A DNA stretch of 64,000 nt, from assembly GCF_010614725.1 (NCBI RefSeq), contig NZ_JAAEHL010000009.1, positions 1-64,000 of the forward strand, in the 5' to 3' direction. Under the pieces are notes generated by a model, which worked only from the letters and a program-made list of their open reading frames with translations, did no database searches and was not told the origin of the DNA. A program made the translations under genes and the position numbers. Shown here piece by piece: positions 10,001 through 25,000 of the stretch. This DNA is from Flavobacterium ajazii. Its GTDB lineage: Bacteria > Bacteroidota > Bacteroidia > Flavobacteriales > Flavobacteriaceae. The first letter of the stretch is position 1, and each line of letters opens with the position of its first letter.

Positions 10001-13000
10001 TAGTGCGCCATTAAGCGTATCATTTGTCAAAACATCAAGAGCATTATTGGTAGCTACATAACCGTTGATATTTGTCAATGTATCATCATTGGCTTCTATC
10101 GCTGGCGTGTCAACTACAATTGTAATAATAGCCGTATCACTATTCAATAAAGTTGTTGCTTCTCTAAGTGTGTATGTAATTGTATAAATTCCTGCAGTTG
10201 TTCCCGCAGGTACATTCACAATTCCCGTTGCAGCATCTAATACCGGAACAGTACCTCCATTTATTGGTGTCGCCGGAAGAACATTTGTAATAAGAACATC
10301 TGCCGGATTTACCAATATGCCGTTTAAAGTATCGTTATCCAAAGCATTTAAGGCATTTGTAGTTCCTGTAAATCCATTGATTCCGGATGCATTATCATCG
10401 ACAGCATCAATTGCTGCAGGTACAACTCTGATTCTTATTACAGCTTCGTCACAATTTAACGGATTTAATTTTCCACAGATTTTATATCCGATAAAATAGT
10501 CTCCTGCATGCGTGCCTGGTGGAACATCTACATTTCCGGTAAGAACATTAAGCACAGGAACCGGAGCGCCGTTAATTGAAGTTGCCGGAGTAAGTAATGT
10601 ACCGCTGAAATTTGAGAAGTTTACCGGATTTCCATCTAAGATATCATTATCATAAGCGTTCAATACATTATTTACTCCCGTATTACCGTTAATGTTATCT
10701 ACAAAATCATCATTGGCAATAATTGGCGGTTCAATTACGAGTATGGTAATAACTGCTTCATCACAATTTAACGGATTTAGTCTGTCGCATAAAGCATATC
10801 GTATTTGATAAACTCCCGCCGGAGTACGTTCAGGAATCGATACAAGTCCTGTTGCAGGAATCAAAAACGGAACGAAACCTCCATTAATAGGAGTTGCCGG
10901 AGATATTACTGTTCGTAATACCAAATCTAAATCACTCAAAGGCGATCCGTCATATCTGTCATTGCTTGTCATCGCATTCAATACGTTTGGAGCTCCAAGA
11001 TATCCGTCAATATTTGTAATCGTATCGTCTTCGGCAACAATTTGTGGTTGGTCTACAACCACATAAATTGAAGCAGTACTACAGTTAGCAGGATTTAATT
11101 TTTCGCAGATTTCATATTGAATGATATAGGTTCCTGAAGATGTTAATAATGGAACATCTACATTTCCTGTAATGGTGTTCAATACCGGAATATTTCCGTT
11201 AATAGAAGTCAAAGGAACAATAGTACCAATATGGCGAATATTTACCTGAAGTAACGAAACCGATACACCATTCAGCTGGTCATTTGTCAAAGCATTTACC
11301 ACATTGTTTCCGCCTCTGTATCCATTAATGTCCTGTGCAAAATCATCATTGGCAACAATACCGGTAGCCAAAACTGTAATTACAATATCAGCTTCACTAC
11401 AATTTGAAGGATTCAGTTTTTCGCATATTCTGTAATGAATAGTATAAGTTCCCTCTGAAGTTCCTGCTGATACATCTACGCTTCCGTTTGTTTCATTTAA
11501 TACCGGAACAGGGTTTCCTGCAACATAATCAACAGGTGTGGCTGTACTTATTGAAGTAATATCAATTGCTGCTAAATCAATATCCAAACCATTCAGTCTG
11601 TCATTTGTAATAGCGTTGACCACATTACTGGCTCCAACAAATCCATTAATATTACTTGCAGAATCATTATTGGCAATAATACCAGGAGCAATAACATTGA
11701 TAGTAATAACTGCTGTGTCAAAGTTGGTCAGATTCAGATTTTCACTCAATCGGTATCCAATCGTATATGCTCCTTCTGCCGTACCAGCTGGAACACTCAC
11801 ATTTCCGGTTGCTGCATCTAATACCAGAATTGCCCCTCCGTTGATTGAAATGGCCGGAACAATATTACCGATAGTAACTTGCGAAGAAATTACTGCAACT
11901 CCGTTTAAGATATCGTTTGTTAATGCGTTTACAACATTAACTGCACCTGTAAATCCGTTAATATTTGAAACAGAGTCATCAACAGCATCAATTGTTGCTC
12001 CAACTACTATTATAGTAGCGACAGCATTATCACAATTCAATGGATTTATTTCCTCACAAATATGATATTCTATTGTATAAGTACCCGCCGGAGTACCTGC
12101 CGGAATACTTACTATTCCGGTTAACGGTTGTAAAACAGGAACAGGACCAGCATTGATTGGTGATGCCGGAGTATCAACTGTAATATCAACTTTTGTTAAA
12201 TCTGTTACTGCTCCGTTAAGTCTGTCATTTAATAAAACATCAATAGCATTAGGTGTAGCAACATAACCATTTACATTGGTCAGAATATCATCATTGGCTA
12301 CAATAACCGGAGCTTCAACGGTAACGGTTATTACACCATCATCACAATTGGTTGGATTTAGTTTTTCACAAATGCGGTAACCAATACTGTAAACTCCTGC
12401 AGTTGTTCCTGCCGGAATACTTACCAAGCCTGTTGTGGTGTTTAATATCGGAACCAATCCGCCGTTTATTGGAGTTGCAAAACTGGTTACTGTCGTGTTG
12501 ATTTCAGCAAGTAATGCAGGATTGCCATTCAAAGTATCGTTGCCTATTGCATCCAAAACATCTACTCCACCCACATAGCCATTGATTCCTGAGACAGCAT
12601 CATCATTCGCCACTATTGCCGATACAATGACTGGAATGGTAATCGTTGCCTGATCACAATTGGCAGGGTTTAAAGTCTCACAGATTTTATAGGTAATGAT
12701 ATAAGTCGCTGCCGGAGTATTCGCCGGAACACTTACTATTCCTGTTGCTAAATTCAAACTTGGAACCGGTCCGCCTGATATTGGAACTGCTCCGGAAACA
12801 ATCGTTCTGGTAATCTGGCTCAATACCAAAGCTGATCCCTTCAGGGTATCATTTGTATAAGCATTTAATGCATTGGCTGTTCCGGTTTTTCCGTTTACCG
12901 AAGCAGATACATCATCAACAGCATCAATTACAGGAAGCGATACCTGAACCAGAATCGTAGCCTGATCACAATTTGTTGGATTTAATTTTTCACAGATTTC

Positions 13001-16000
13001 ATATACAATCGTATAAGCTCCCGCTGGTGTATTCGCCGGAACACTTACATTACCTGTATTTGGATTAAACACCGGAACTGGACTGTCAGTAGCAGAAAGA
13101 GCAGGTTTAATAATCGTAGTTTCTATTTTTGAAAGTACTAATGCAACTCCATTAAACGTATCATTAGCATAAGCATTTATCACACTTGTATTACCTGAGT
13201 AGCCATCAATACCGGTTACCATTTCATCATTGGCTTCAATTGGTGCTGCCGTTACCTGAATTCGCACAATTGCATTATAACAGTTTGTCGGATTCAATCG
13301 TTCGCACAATTGATAACCAATTGTATAGGTTCCGACCGGAGTTCCTGCAGGTACACTGACTATTCCCGTTGCAGCATCCAATAAAGGAACATTAGCTCCC
13401 GGAAATCTTGGTGAAGCAGGATTTATAATCACAGCTTTTACTAACGCATTGGTAACAGTAGCCCCATTAAAAGTATCATTCCTTAAAAAGGCATTAGCCA
13501 CATTCAGATTTCCTTCATAACCATTTATTGGTCCTAAGAAATCATCATTGGCAATAATTGGAGCTGCAGCCACCTGAACTAATACCGTGGCAATATCACA
13601 ATTCGCCGGATTTTGTTTTTCACAAATTTGATATTCTATAGTATAAGCTCCTGCCGGTGTTCCTGCCGGCACTGATACCGAACCGCTGCTTAAGTCTAAA
13701 GTCGGAACTAATGCTCCTGCTGTTAATGGAATTGCCGGATTAATCAATGACAAATTGATTTGACTTATTGAAACAGTACTTGCATGTAACCTGTCATTGC
13801 TTAAGACATTGATAATATTTGGATTATTATTCGTTCCGTTTACAATTGCAGGCGTATCATTTACTGCATCAATAACAGGAGGCACAACAATAACGGCTAT
13901 CGAAGCATTGTCACAATTAGCTGGATTCAGTACTTCACAAATTTGATAATTAATTAAATAATTACCCGCTGAAGTTCCTGCCGGAACAGATACTAATCCG
14001 GTTGTGGTGTTTAGAACCGGAACCTGACCACCATTTATTGCTGTGGCAGTTTGGGTAACGTTTATAGTAATTTGTGAAAGATTTATTACTGCCCCATTTA
14101 ATCTGTCATTCGTGATGGCATTCAGGACATTATTGGCACCTACAAAGCCATTAACTCCTGTAATGGCGTCATTGTTAGCTACTATAGCCGGGCTGGTAAC
14201 CGAGATATAAGCAATTGCCGTATCGCAGTTGGCCGGATTTAGTTTCTCACAGATTTGATATTCGATAGTATAAACTCCTTTGGCAGTGCCTGCAGGAACA
14301 GAAACTTGTCCCTTAGCACTATCTAATACCGGAATTTGTCCTCCGTTGATCGCAATTGCTGGCTGCACCACACTAATTGTAATGTCGCCAAGTACAACCG
14401 GACTCAGATTCAGGTTGTCATTTGTGATTACATTTACCACATTTGCAGCACCTGTAAAGCCATTGATTCCTGTAACAAGATTGTCATTGGCTTCAATTGG
14501 AGCTGCCATAACTCTGACTGTAATTAAGGCATCATCACAATTCGAAGGATTCAGTTTTTCACAGATTTGATATCTAAAAGTATACAATCCTGCTGGTGTT
14601 CCTGCCGGTACGCTTACAATTCCAGTTGTCGAATCAAACGCCGGAATTCCTACTCCTGGAATTGGTGACGGTGAATTGATAATGCTTACATTCACTTCGC
14701 TTAGAATTAAACCAGCACCATTTAAAGCATCATTATCAAATGCATTAAGTACATTGGCTAAACCTGTTTTACCATTTACAGGTAAAATTCTATTGTCATC
14801 ATTGGCTACAATTGGAGGTGGAAGCACGTCTATTACTGCCGTAGCAATATCGCAGGAAGCTGAATTTAAGATTTCGCAAATTCTGTAGGTAATAAAATAT
14901 TTTTTAGCCGGTGTTCCTGCCGGAATACTTATCAGTCCCGTTGTTGTATTTAATACCGGAACCGGAACTCCTCCCACAGAAACTGCAGGCATTACAACTG
15001 AGATTGAAATGTCTTTTAATTCCGCAGGAAACCCGCCAACTTCATCATTTGCAATGACGTCTAAAGCGTCAACTGCACCTATATATCCGTTAATTCCTCC
15101 AACTGCATCATTATTAGCAATTATAGTTGATGCGCCTACATTTACTTTTATGCTCGCACTATCGCAATTAGCTGAATTTAAATTTTCACATATCTGATAA
15201 ACAATTGTGTAACCTCCTGCTGTTGTTCCCGCAGGTACAGATACCATTCCTGTTGCAATATCCAAATACGGAATTTGTCCTCCCGAAATTGGAACTGCCG
15301 GGTTTAATACCGAAATTGTAATATCTGATAATGAGACAGCTGTTCCATTTAGTGTATCATTTGTAATGGCATCTAAAACATCACTGGCTCCCGTAAATCC
15401 ATCAATTCCTGATACTGTATCATCATTTGCAACGATTTGTGCCGCAGTTACATCGATAGTGATAATTGCATCATCACAATTGGCTGAATTTAAAATTTCA
15501 CAAATTCTATACGTAATGGTGTAGCTTCCAACTGGTGTGTTTGCAGGAACATTTACTTGTCCTGTAGCAGTATCCAATACCGGAACCGGACCTCCTAATG
15601 AAGTTGCAGGAGTTACTTCTGTAATTTGAATTTCTGCAAGCTGAACAGGTGATCCATTCAAATTGTCATTGTTAATTGCATTGATGACATTCGACGCTCC
15701 TGTTAATCCGTTTATATTAGAGACAAAATCATCCTGTGCTTCAACTACTGCAGGGTTTACTGTAATTGTTATTGTTGCATCATCACAATTTGATGCATTT
15801 AATGTTTCACAAATTCTATATACAATCGTATATGTGCCCGCAGTAGTTCCGGCCGGAACAGATACAAATCCTGTCGCAGTGTCCAATACCGGAACAGCTC
15901 CGCCTAATGAAACTGCCGGAGTTACTATGCTCATATTAACTTCTGCAGCCACTACATTGGTTCCGTTTAACATATCGTTCTGACCTGCATTCAAAATGTT

Positions 16001-19000
16001 CGATGCGCCTGCATATCCATTTATTCCGGTTACCGAATCATTAACAGCATCAATCACTGGTGCGGCAACGGTAATCGTAATTTTGGCATTATCACAATTT
16101 GAAGGGTTTAATTTATCACAAATCTGATATCCAATTTCATAAGTCCCTGCCGGTGTTTGGGCAGGTACATCTAAATTTCCTGTAAGCGTATTTAAGACTG
16201 GAACAGGTCCTCCATTGATAGGGATTGGAGATGTAAGTATAGAAATTTGTACATCTAATGCTTTTGCAGGGAGCGCATTTAATAAATCATTATTAATCGC
16301 ATTAATCACATTCGAAGCTCCGGTATAACCATTTACATTTAATACTGAATCATCATTGGCTGTAATAATTGGTGCTATAACAGTAATGGCGACATTGGCA
16401 TTATCACAATTGGCAGGATTTAATTTATCACAAATACTATATTCAATAAGATAACTTCCTGCCGGAGTGCCTGCCGGAACATTTATTCTTCCCGTATTTG
16501 TATTTAAAACAGGTACAAGTCCTCCGCTAATTGGAGTCGCTGGCTGGACAATGCTCAAATTAACATTGAATAACTGAACCGGCTGTCCGTTGAGCGTATC
16601 ATTTGGCAGAACATCCAAAACATTATTTGCACCTGTCATTCCGTTTATATTCGTTACCAAATCATCATTAGCTACAATTGCCGGAGCATCAACGGTTATG
16701 GTTATTGTTGCATTATCACAATTGGCAGAATTTAATTGTTCGCACAATTGATAATCTATCGTGTAAACGCCTGCTGGAGTTCCTGCAGATACGGTAACTT
16801 TTCCGGTGGCAGTATTCAATGTTGGTACTAATCCTCCATTTATTGAAACCGCTGGCTGTACTATTGAAATAACAGTTTCTGATAAAACCGCTGGCTGTCC
16901 GTTTAACAAATCATTCGTCATTACATCCAAAACATCATCGGCTCCTGTAAAACCATTAATATTATTGACAGTATCGTCATTGGCAACAATAGAAGTTGCC
17001 CCAACAGAAATTGTGATTCTTGCATCGTTGCAATTCGCCAGATTTAATATTTCACAAATGCGATAATCTATAAAATAATTTCCTGCCGATGTACCCGCCG
17101 GAACATTCACCTGCCCTGTTACGGTATCTAAAAATGGTACAGCCCCTTCGTTTATTGAATTGGCAGGGGTAATAACCTGAGTCTGAATCTCGCTTATATT
17201 TACAGCGCTGTTATTTAAGGTGTCATTGGTAAGGGCACTCAGAATATTCGATTGACCTGTGTAACCATCTATCCCGCTTATGGTATCGTCATTGGCAACA
17301 ATTACAGGAGCTACAACCGTAATACTAATAGTAGCCTGATCGCAAACTGTCGGATTTAGTTTTTCGCAAATTTGATACACAATAGAATACGTTCCTGCCG
17401 AAGTTCCTGCCGGCACATTTACCAATCCTGTTGCAATATCCAGTTCCGGAATATTTCCTGTACCGATAGCTGTTGCAGATGTAATAACTGTCAGGTTCAC
17501 CGTTGTTAATGAAGCAGGAAATCCTGTTATCTCGTCATTTGTTAATGCATTAACCACGGCATTTGCTCCAACATAACCATTTATATTTGTTGCCTCATCG
17601 TTATTTGCAACAATTGTTGAAGCACCAACCCCTACTTTTATCGTGGCAATATCACAATTACCGGAGTTCAGGTTTTCACAAATACGATAGACAATTGTAT
17701 AAGTTCCTTCTGTAGTTCCCGGTGGCACATTCACTTGTCCAGTTGTAATGTTCAAAATAGGTACATTTCCTCCTAACGAAACTGCCGGAACGACTACGCT
17801 AAGTGTAATTTCTGACGGATTTACCAAAGTACCGTTTAAAGTATCATTTGCTAAAGCTGCGACCGCATTAGCCTGTCCCAATAAACCATTTACATTGGTT
17901 ACTGCATCATTTACAGCATCAATTATTGGAGGGTTTACAGTTATTGAAGCTGTAGCTGTGTCACAATTTGTTGGGTTTAATTTTTCGCAGATTCTATATA
18001 CAATCGTATAGTTTCCTGCTGTGGTTCCTGTCGGAATACTTATTAATCCGGTTGTCGTATTTAATGTTGGAACTGCTCCCCCGTTTATAGATACTGCCGG
18101 AGTAACAACAGTCATATTAATTTCTGAAAGTGTTACTAAAGTTCCGTTTAAAGTATCATTCGGAATCACATCCAGAGCGTTTGCTGATCCCGTATAACCG
18201 TTTATTCCGGAAATTGTATCATCATTTGCAACTATTGATGCTCCTGTCACATTTACCGTTATGGTTGCTTGGTCGCAATTGTCAGGATTCAGGTTTTCAC
18301 ATATTTTATAGGTTATGGTGTAAACTCCCGCCGGTGTATTGGCAGGAACACTTACGTTTCCGGTAACAGTATTTAGTGCCGGAACTGGTCCTCCAAGAAT
18401 TGGTGAAGCCGGAGTGACTACTGTTCTTGTTATTTCACTTAAAATCAAAGAAGCCCCGTTTAAACTATCATTTGAATAGGCATTCAATGCTGATAATGCT
18501 CCGGTTTTTCCATTGATTGATGATGAAACATCGTCATCAGCTATAATTGGGGCCGGCGCCACTCTAATTGTAATTAATGCGACATCCTGATTATCCGGAT
18601 TTAAATTTTCAGTTAGCAAATACTCTATTGAATAATCATCTGCAGGAGTACCTGCCGGTACACTTACTATTCCTGTATTGACATCCAAAACCGGAACCAA
18701 AGCTCCCGGAGTTACCGGAACAGCAGTATTAAGTATTGTTGGTGTTACAAATGCAAGATCAACTACTTTTCCGTTAAAAGTATCATTGCTGTAATAAGCA
18801 TTTCCTACGTTTGAGTTTCCTACATAACCGTTAATTGGTCCGGCATTATCGTCATTTGCAATTAATGGCGCTGCAATTACAGTAACAGTTGCAAAAGCAT
18901 TATCACAATTGGAAGGATTTAATTTTTCACAAATCTGATAATTGATAGAATAGGTTCCCGATGGAGTCCCTGCCGGAACACTAACAATGCCATTTGCCAC

Positions 19001-22000
19001 ATCCAGAACCGGAACTAATGCTCCAGGTGTTTTTGGCGTAGCACCTGCTATTTGGGTTAAATTAATCTGACTGATTGTAAAAGTAGCTCCGTTTAAACTG
19101 TCATTTGAAAGAACAGTCATTACATTCGGATTTCCATCAACGCCACTTACAGGACTTGCCGAGTCATCAACTGCATCAATATTGGGAGCTACTACCGGAA
19201 TCACAATCGTAGCGATATCGCAATTAGCAGGATTCAGTTTTTCGCAAATTTGGTATTCTATCGTATACGTTGATTCCGGAGTTCCTGCAGGTACAGAAAC
19301 AGTTCCTGTTGTAGTATTTAATGTCGGAACAGGCGCGCTTCCTATTGAAACTGCAGGGGTTACAACAGTAATAGTAACCTGAGAAGCAAGAACAGCATTA
19401 CCATTCAGCTTATCATTTGTTAAAGCATTAATAGCTAATGGTCTTCCAATAAAACCATTCACATTCGGAGTCACCACGTCTGCCACCGCATCTATTAAAG
19501 ATTGGGTTACCTGAACCGTTTCTGTAGTAGAAGAGCAATTGGACAGATTTGCTTTTTCACAAATGGTATAATTAACCGTATAAGTTCCGGCTGGTGTTCC
19601 CGGGGCAATTGTTATTAATCCTGTGGCTGGATTTAAATTTATCTGAGGAGATGAAGCAAAATTGACTGTTATATTTACCGTTAAAAGTGATGCCGGATTT
19701 CCGTTTAAGGTATCAGATCCTAAAACTGTAGTTGTATTTCCGCCAGTTGCTCCATTTATAGAAGCATATACTTCCGGATTCGCACAGATTCTTTTATTAA
19801 CAGTAAAATTAGTTCCCTGAGAAACACAGGTACTGGCTCCTATTTTTCTAACGGTTATGGTTTTAACACCATCTGTCAAACCGCTAAAAGTACTACTTGC
19901 CTGATAGCTCGTACCGCCATTTATTGAATATTCAAAGCCAGTTCCTTCTGCAGGAGAAGTGATTATTATTGTTCCAGTTGCAATACTGCAATCAGGCTGT
20001 TGAGTCACGGTTCCAACTGGTTTTGCAGGTTGTGCTGAAATAGTTAAGGTAACTGTATTTGATAAAGTTTCACAGCCCGAAGTTCCTTGAGATATCACAA
20101 CTCTGTAATATCGTGTTGTTGTAGTGTTAAAAACAGGAGTTGTATAATTAGCTGTTGTTCCGCCTGTGCCATCTGTAACATTGGCAAAAAGCCCCGTTAT
20201 TACAGTGGCAGTCTGCCATTGATATTGCACTGCTCCAAGACTTGAATCTCCTGATGCAGCAACACTAAAAGCATAATTATTCCCCACACAAATTGCTCCG
20301 TCCTGAGGTTGTGTCGCAATAATTGGATCATCTACCACTGTTACGGTTGCCGGATCAGAAATTACAGTTGTACAACCATTTCCCGAAGCACTAACCTGAA
20401 CTCTGTAATAAGTAGTTGCCGTTAAAGCCGGTGTTGTATAATTGGCACTTACAGCTCCTGAAATATCCGTATAGGTTCCTCCTAATGTTGATGCTGATTG
20501 CCATTGATATGTTAATGATGGCGTACCATTCGAAGCAATTACAGACAAATCGTAAGTCCCTCCCTGACAAACAGAACCATCTGCAGGTTGTGTAGTAATT
20601 GAAGGATCAGGAATCACAGTTACTGCCACGACATCAGAAGTTAAACTACACGTTGGTGTTAATGAAGTTACTATTGCTCTGTAATAAGTGGTTGCAGTTA
20701 ATGCCGGAGTTGTATAACTGTCTGAATTGGCAGAACCAATAGCCGTCCATCCGTTTACGCCATCAGTAGAACTCTCCCATTGGTAAGCAAAAGTCGCTGT
20801 TCCTCCATTTGCAGAAGCTGTCAAAGAAACCGTTGCAGTACCTCCCGAACAAATTGGATCTGGTGCGACAGGCTGTACATTAATATCTCCAATATAAACA
20901 GTCGCAATATTTGAAATGATATCATCACAACCAGAGCCTGAATTAGCAATGACAACCCTAAAATAACTGGTAGCTGAAAGGTTTGAAGTTGTATAAGTAT
21001 CTGATGTTGCTCCGCTTATATCAGCATAAGTTCCTCCTAATGTTGGTGCTGACTGCCATTGGTATGAAAAAGAACCAGAACCTCCAGAAGCTGCTACAGA
21101 AAGCGTTGCTGTTCCGTTTTTACAAATTGTAGTATTGCCAACTGGCTGTGTTGTAATAATTGGATCCGGAATCACAGTGACCTCAACCTCAGCAGAAGTA
21201 ATCGTAGTACAACCATTTCCGGAAGCTGAAACAAGCACCTGGTAGTAAGTGGTCTGTGTTAAATTTGTTATGTCTAAAGTACTATTCGTAGCACCTGAAA
21301 TATCTGTAAATCCAGCTCCCGAAGTCGTACTCGATTGCCATTGATAAGTTAATGACGGAGTTCCATTAGAAGCCTGAACGCTTAACGTAAAATCTCCTCC
21401 TGTACAAATAGTGCCTCCCAAAGGCTGTGTATTTATTGTCGGATCAGGAACAACGGTTGCAGTTACTTCATTAGAAGTCAAGGTGCAACTGGTTGCTGAA
21501 GAAGTGACTATAACCCTAAAATTAGTGTTTACTGTTAAAGCATCAGAAGTAAAATTGGCTGTAGTTGCCGTTGGATTTGTTTCATCTGTAAAACCTGAAC
21601 CTGAATCGCTTTGCCATTGATAACTTAATACTCCTGCTCCTCCATTTAATGAGGCTGAAATGCTTAAACTTACAACGCCTCCAACACAAATATCTGCCGG
21701 TGTTACAGGCTGTGCTGTAATTGTTGTAACAAATACCGGAACAGCATCTGAATAGGTTTCACAGCCATTTAACGCCTGTGTAATTCGTACTCTGTAATAT
21801 AAATTTGAAGTTAAAGCTGTTGTTGTATAAGTGTCTGTTGTTGCTCCTGTTCCTCCTGAAACATTCGCCCAGCCAGATGATCCGTCAGTTGAACTCTCCC
21901 ATTGATAGGCTAAAGCACCTCCTGAAACATCTCCTGAAGCAACAACATTCATAGTATGTGTTCCGCCAGAACATATTGTATTTCCAACCGGCTGCTGGGT

Positions 22001-25000
22001 AATAAGAGGATCCGGAATTACATCTGTCAAAACACTCGCAGAAGTTGCCAAACCACAGCCGTTTCCGGTAGCTGAAACTTCTACTCTGTAATATGTATCA
22101 TTTGTCAGTACTGGTGTAGTATAAGTGCTTGAATTTGCCCCGGATAGTAATGTAAAACTAATATTGTCTGAACTGCTATACCATTGGTAATCCAATCCCG
22201 GAGTTCCGCCTGTTGCTGTAACCGATAAATTGTAAGTTCCGCCTGTACATATAATTCCGCCCGTTGGCTCAACAGTTATTACAGGATCTGAAACAACATC
22301 GGCAGTAACACTATTTGAAGTCAAAGTACAGTTTGTTTCAGATGAAGTAACAACACATCTGAAATTAGTATCTGCCGTTAAAACATCAGAAGTAAAATTG
22401 GCTGTGGTTGCTGTCGGGTTCGTTTCATCAACAAAACCGGAGCCTGAGTCACTTTGCCATTGATAACTCAATGTTCCTGAACCTCCATTTAATGAAGCTA
22501 TAATACTTATGTTTACTGTACCTCCAACACAAACTGGTGCAGGTGTTGCGGGTTGTGCTGTTATTGTGGTTACACTAACTAACGCCGGATCTGAAAAAGT
22601 TTCGCAGCCGCTTCCGCTTTGTGAGATTCTGACTCTAAAATATAAATTTGAAGTCAAAGTAGCTGTAGTGTAAGTATCGGTTGTGGCTCCTGTTCCTCCT
22701 GAAACATTTGCCCAGCCTGAACTTCCGTCTGTAGAGCTTTGCCATTGATAAGCAAGTGTACCGGCTAAAATATTGGTGGTTGTCGCAACTACGCTCATAG
22801 TATGGGTTGCGCCTGAACAAATTGTATTTCCTGCTGGTTGAGATGTTACCACAGGATCAGGAATAATCGTTAGTTTAGCAACATTACTTGTAATTTGAGT
22901 ACATGAATTTGAAACATTAACTCTGTAATAATATTCGCCCGAAGTTAACGAACTGTCTGTAGTATAAGAGGCATTTGTCTGTCCCGAAATATCTGACCAG
23001 CCTGATATTCCATTTGCAGAACTTTGCCACTGATAACTATAAGGTGTCAGACTTCCTGAAGGTGTTGTGTTTAAAGTTAATGTACCGCCTTCGCAAATGG
23101 TTGAATCATTTGTTAAATCGGATGTTATTAAATCGGATGCTTTTTCAATATTTACTTCATCAGAATAAGGTGCACAGGAACCATTTGAAATCGTCCATTT
23201 CAACCTTGTTGTTCCAACAGAAATATTTGTAACGGTGGAATTAAAAGCATTTGGATTTGTTATAACAGCCGTATTCCCGGGGTTTAAAACAAATGTCCAT
23301 GTACCTGTTGCTGTTAAAGGATCATTTCCGTTTAAAGTGGCTGATGATGTATTACAAATCGTTTGATCTGCTCCTGCATCTGCCAAAGGAGGCAATTCAT
23401 TAATCGTTACTGTAACATCGCTGGAACTGGAAGGGCAGGTCCCGCTTGAAATAGTCCATCGAAAAGTATACATTCCAGATTGTGTTCCCAAAACAGATGT
23501 AGTTGGAGAAGCTGCATCTGTAAATACTGCCGTTGTAGGACCTGAAACTTGTGTCCATAATCCTGTTCCTGTTGTTGGAGTATTAGCATTTAGAGTTACG
23601 GCTTCAAATTGACATACTGATAGCGGAGTTCCTGCATTAGAAGTTGTCGGCAAAGGATCAACCGTTAAGGTCATATCATCAAAAAAAGTACAGCTAAGAT
23701 TTGTTGCCGTCCAGCGTAACACATAAGTTCCGGCAAGAACTGGTGTGAATGTGGAAGTCGGACTTGCTGTATTGGAAAAAGTCCCGCCAACTGGTCCGCT
23801 AAACTTAGACCACGCCCCCGTTCCTACAGTAATATTGTTTGCAGCCAGATTTGCGCTTCCGGATACGCAAATGGTCTGGTCCGGTCCAGCATCCGGTGTG
23901 GTTAAATCGGCTGTTACTGTAATCTGAACAGTGTCGGTTGTTGGTGTACAAACCGATCCATTACTGACAGTCCAGCTAAAAATATAAATTCCTCCTGTCT
24001 GGGTCAAACCAGAAACAGTCGTTACAGGCATAATTTGAGAACTAAAAGTTACAGGTGTTGGTCCGGAAACCAGTTCCCATTTTCCGGTTCCAACTGTCGG
24101 AGGTGTTGCGGTAAGCTCTGTAGTTGAACCACAAATGGCATTATCACCTTCTGCAACAGCAGCTGATGGCGGCTGCGCATTTTCTATTCTTACCTGATCA
24201 GAGCTATTACAAGTTCCTGAACTTACTGTCCAGTTAAAAACATAAATTCCATACCCCGGATTTGCAAATATCGTATTAGGATTTGTATCATTAACAAAAG
24301 ATCCTCCTGTCGGACCTGCTAAAACAGTCCATTTACCTGTTGTGCCAGGATCAAGAGGTGATGCTGATAATTGAATTCCTAATACACCGAATACGCTGGT
24401 AACATCACACAAAATCTGATCTGGTCCAGCATTGGGAGTCGTTGTTATTTGTCCGTTTACATCTACACTAATATCATCAGATGTTTCCGGGCAGGCACCT
24501 TCAGCCGCTATTGTGTATCTGAATACATAAGTGTCCGGAGTTAATCCCGTTACAGCTGCACTATTACTTCCTGTTGGTGTAATTGTTGGCGGAGTACTGC
24601 CTCCTGAAACATAACTCCAGGTTCCCGTACTGCCATCATTACCTGTTAAATAAAGAGGCCCTTCCAAACAAGTTGAATAATCAGATCCTGCAGCAGCTAC
24701 TTCTGTTATTTTTATAGTTACCTGATCTTTACTTTCAGGGCAATATATTCCATTGTATGTTGTCCATTCTAAATTATATTCTCCTGTTATCAAATTTGAT
24801 AAAGTTGAAGTTGCTGATCTTACATCAGAGAACACAGGCGAATTTGGTCCTGAAATTAATGTCCATCTACCGTTTCCAACTGCTGGAGGTGTTGCAGCCA
24901 GTGTAACACTATTTACATCACATACTGTTTGGTCAGGTCCTGCTATAGCCGTAGACGGCGCTTCGTTTATATTTAATTGTACTGTATCTGATGAGGCTGC

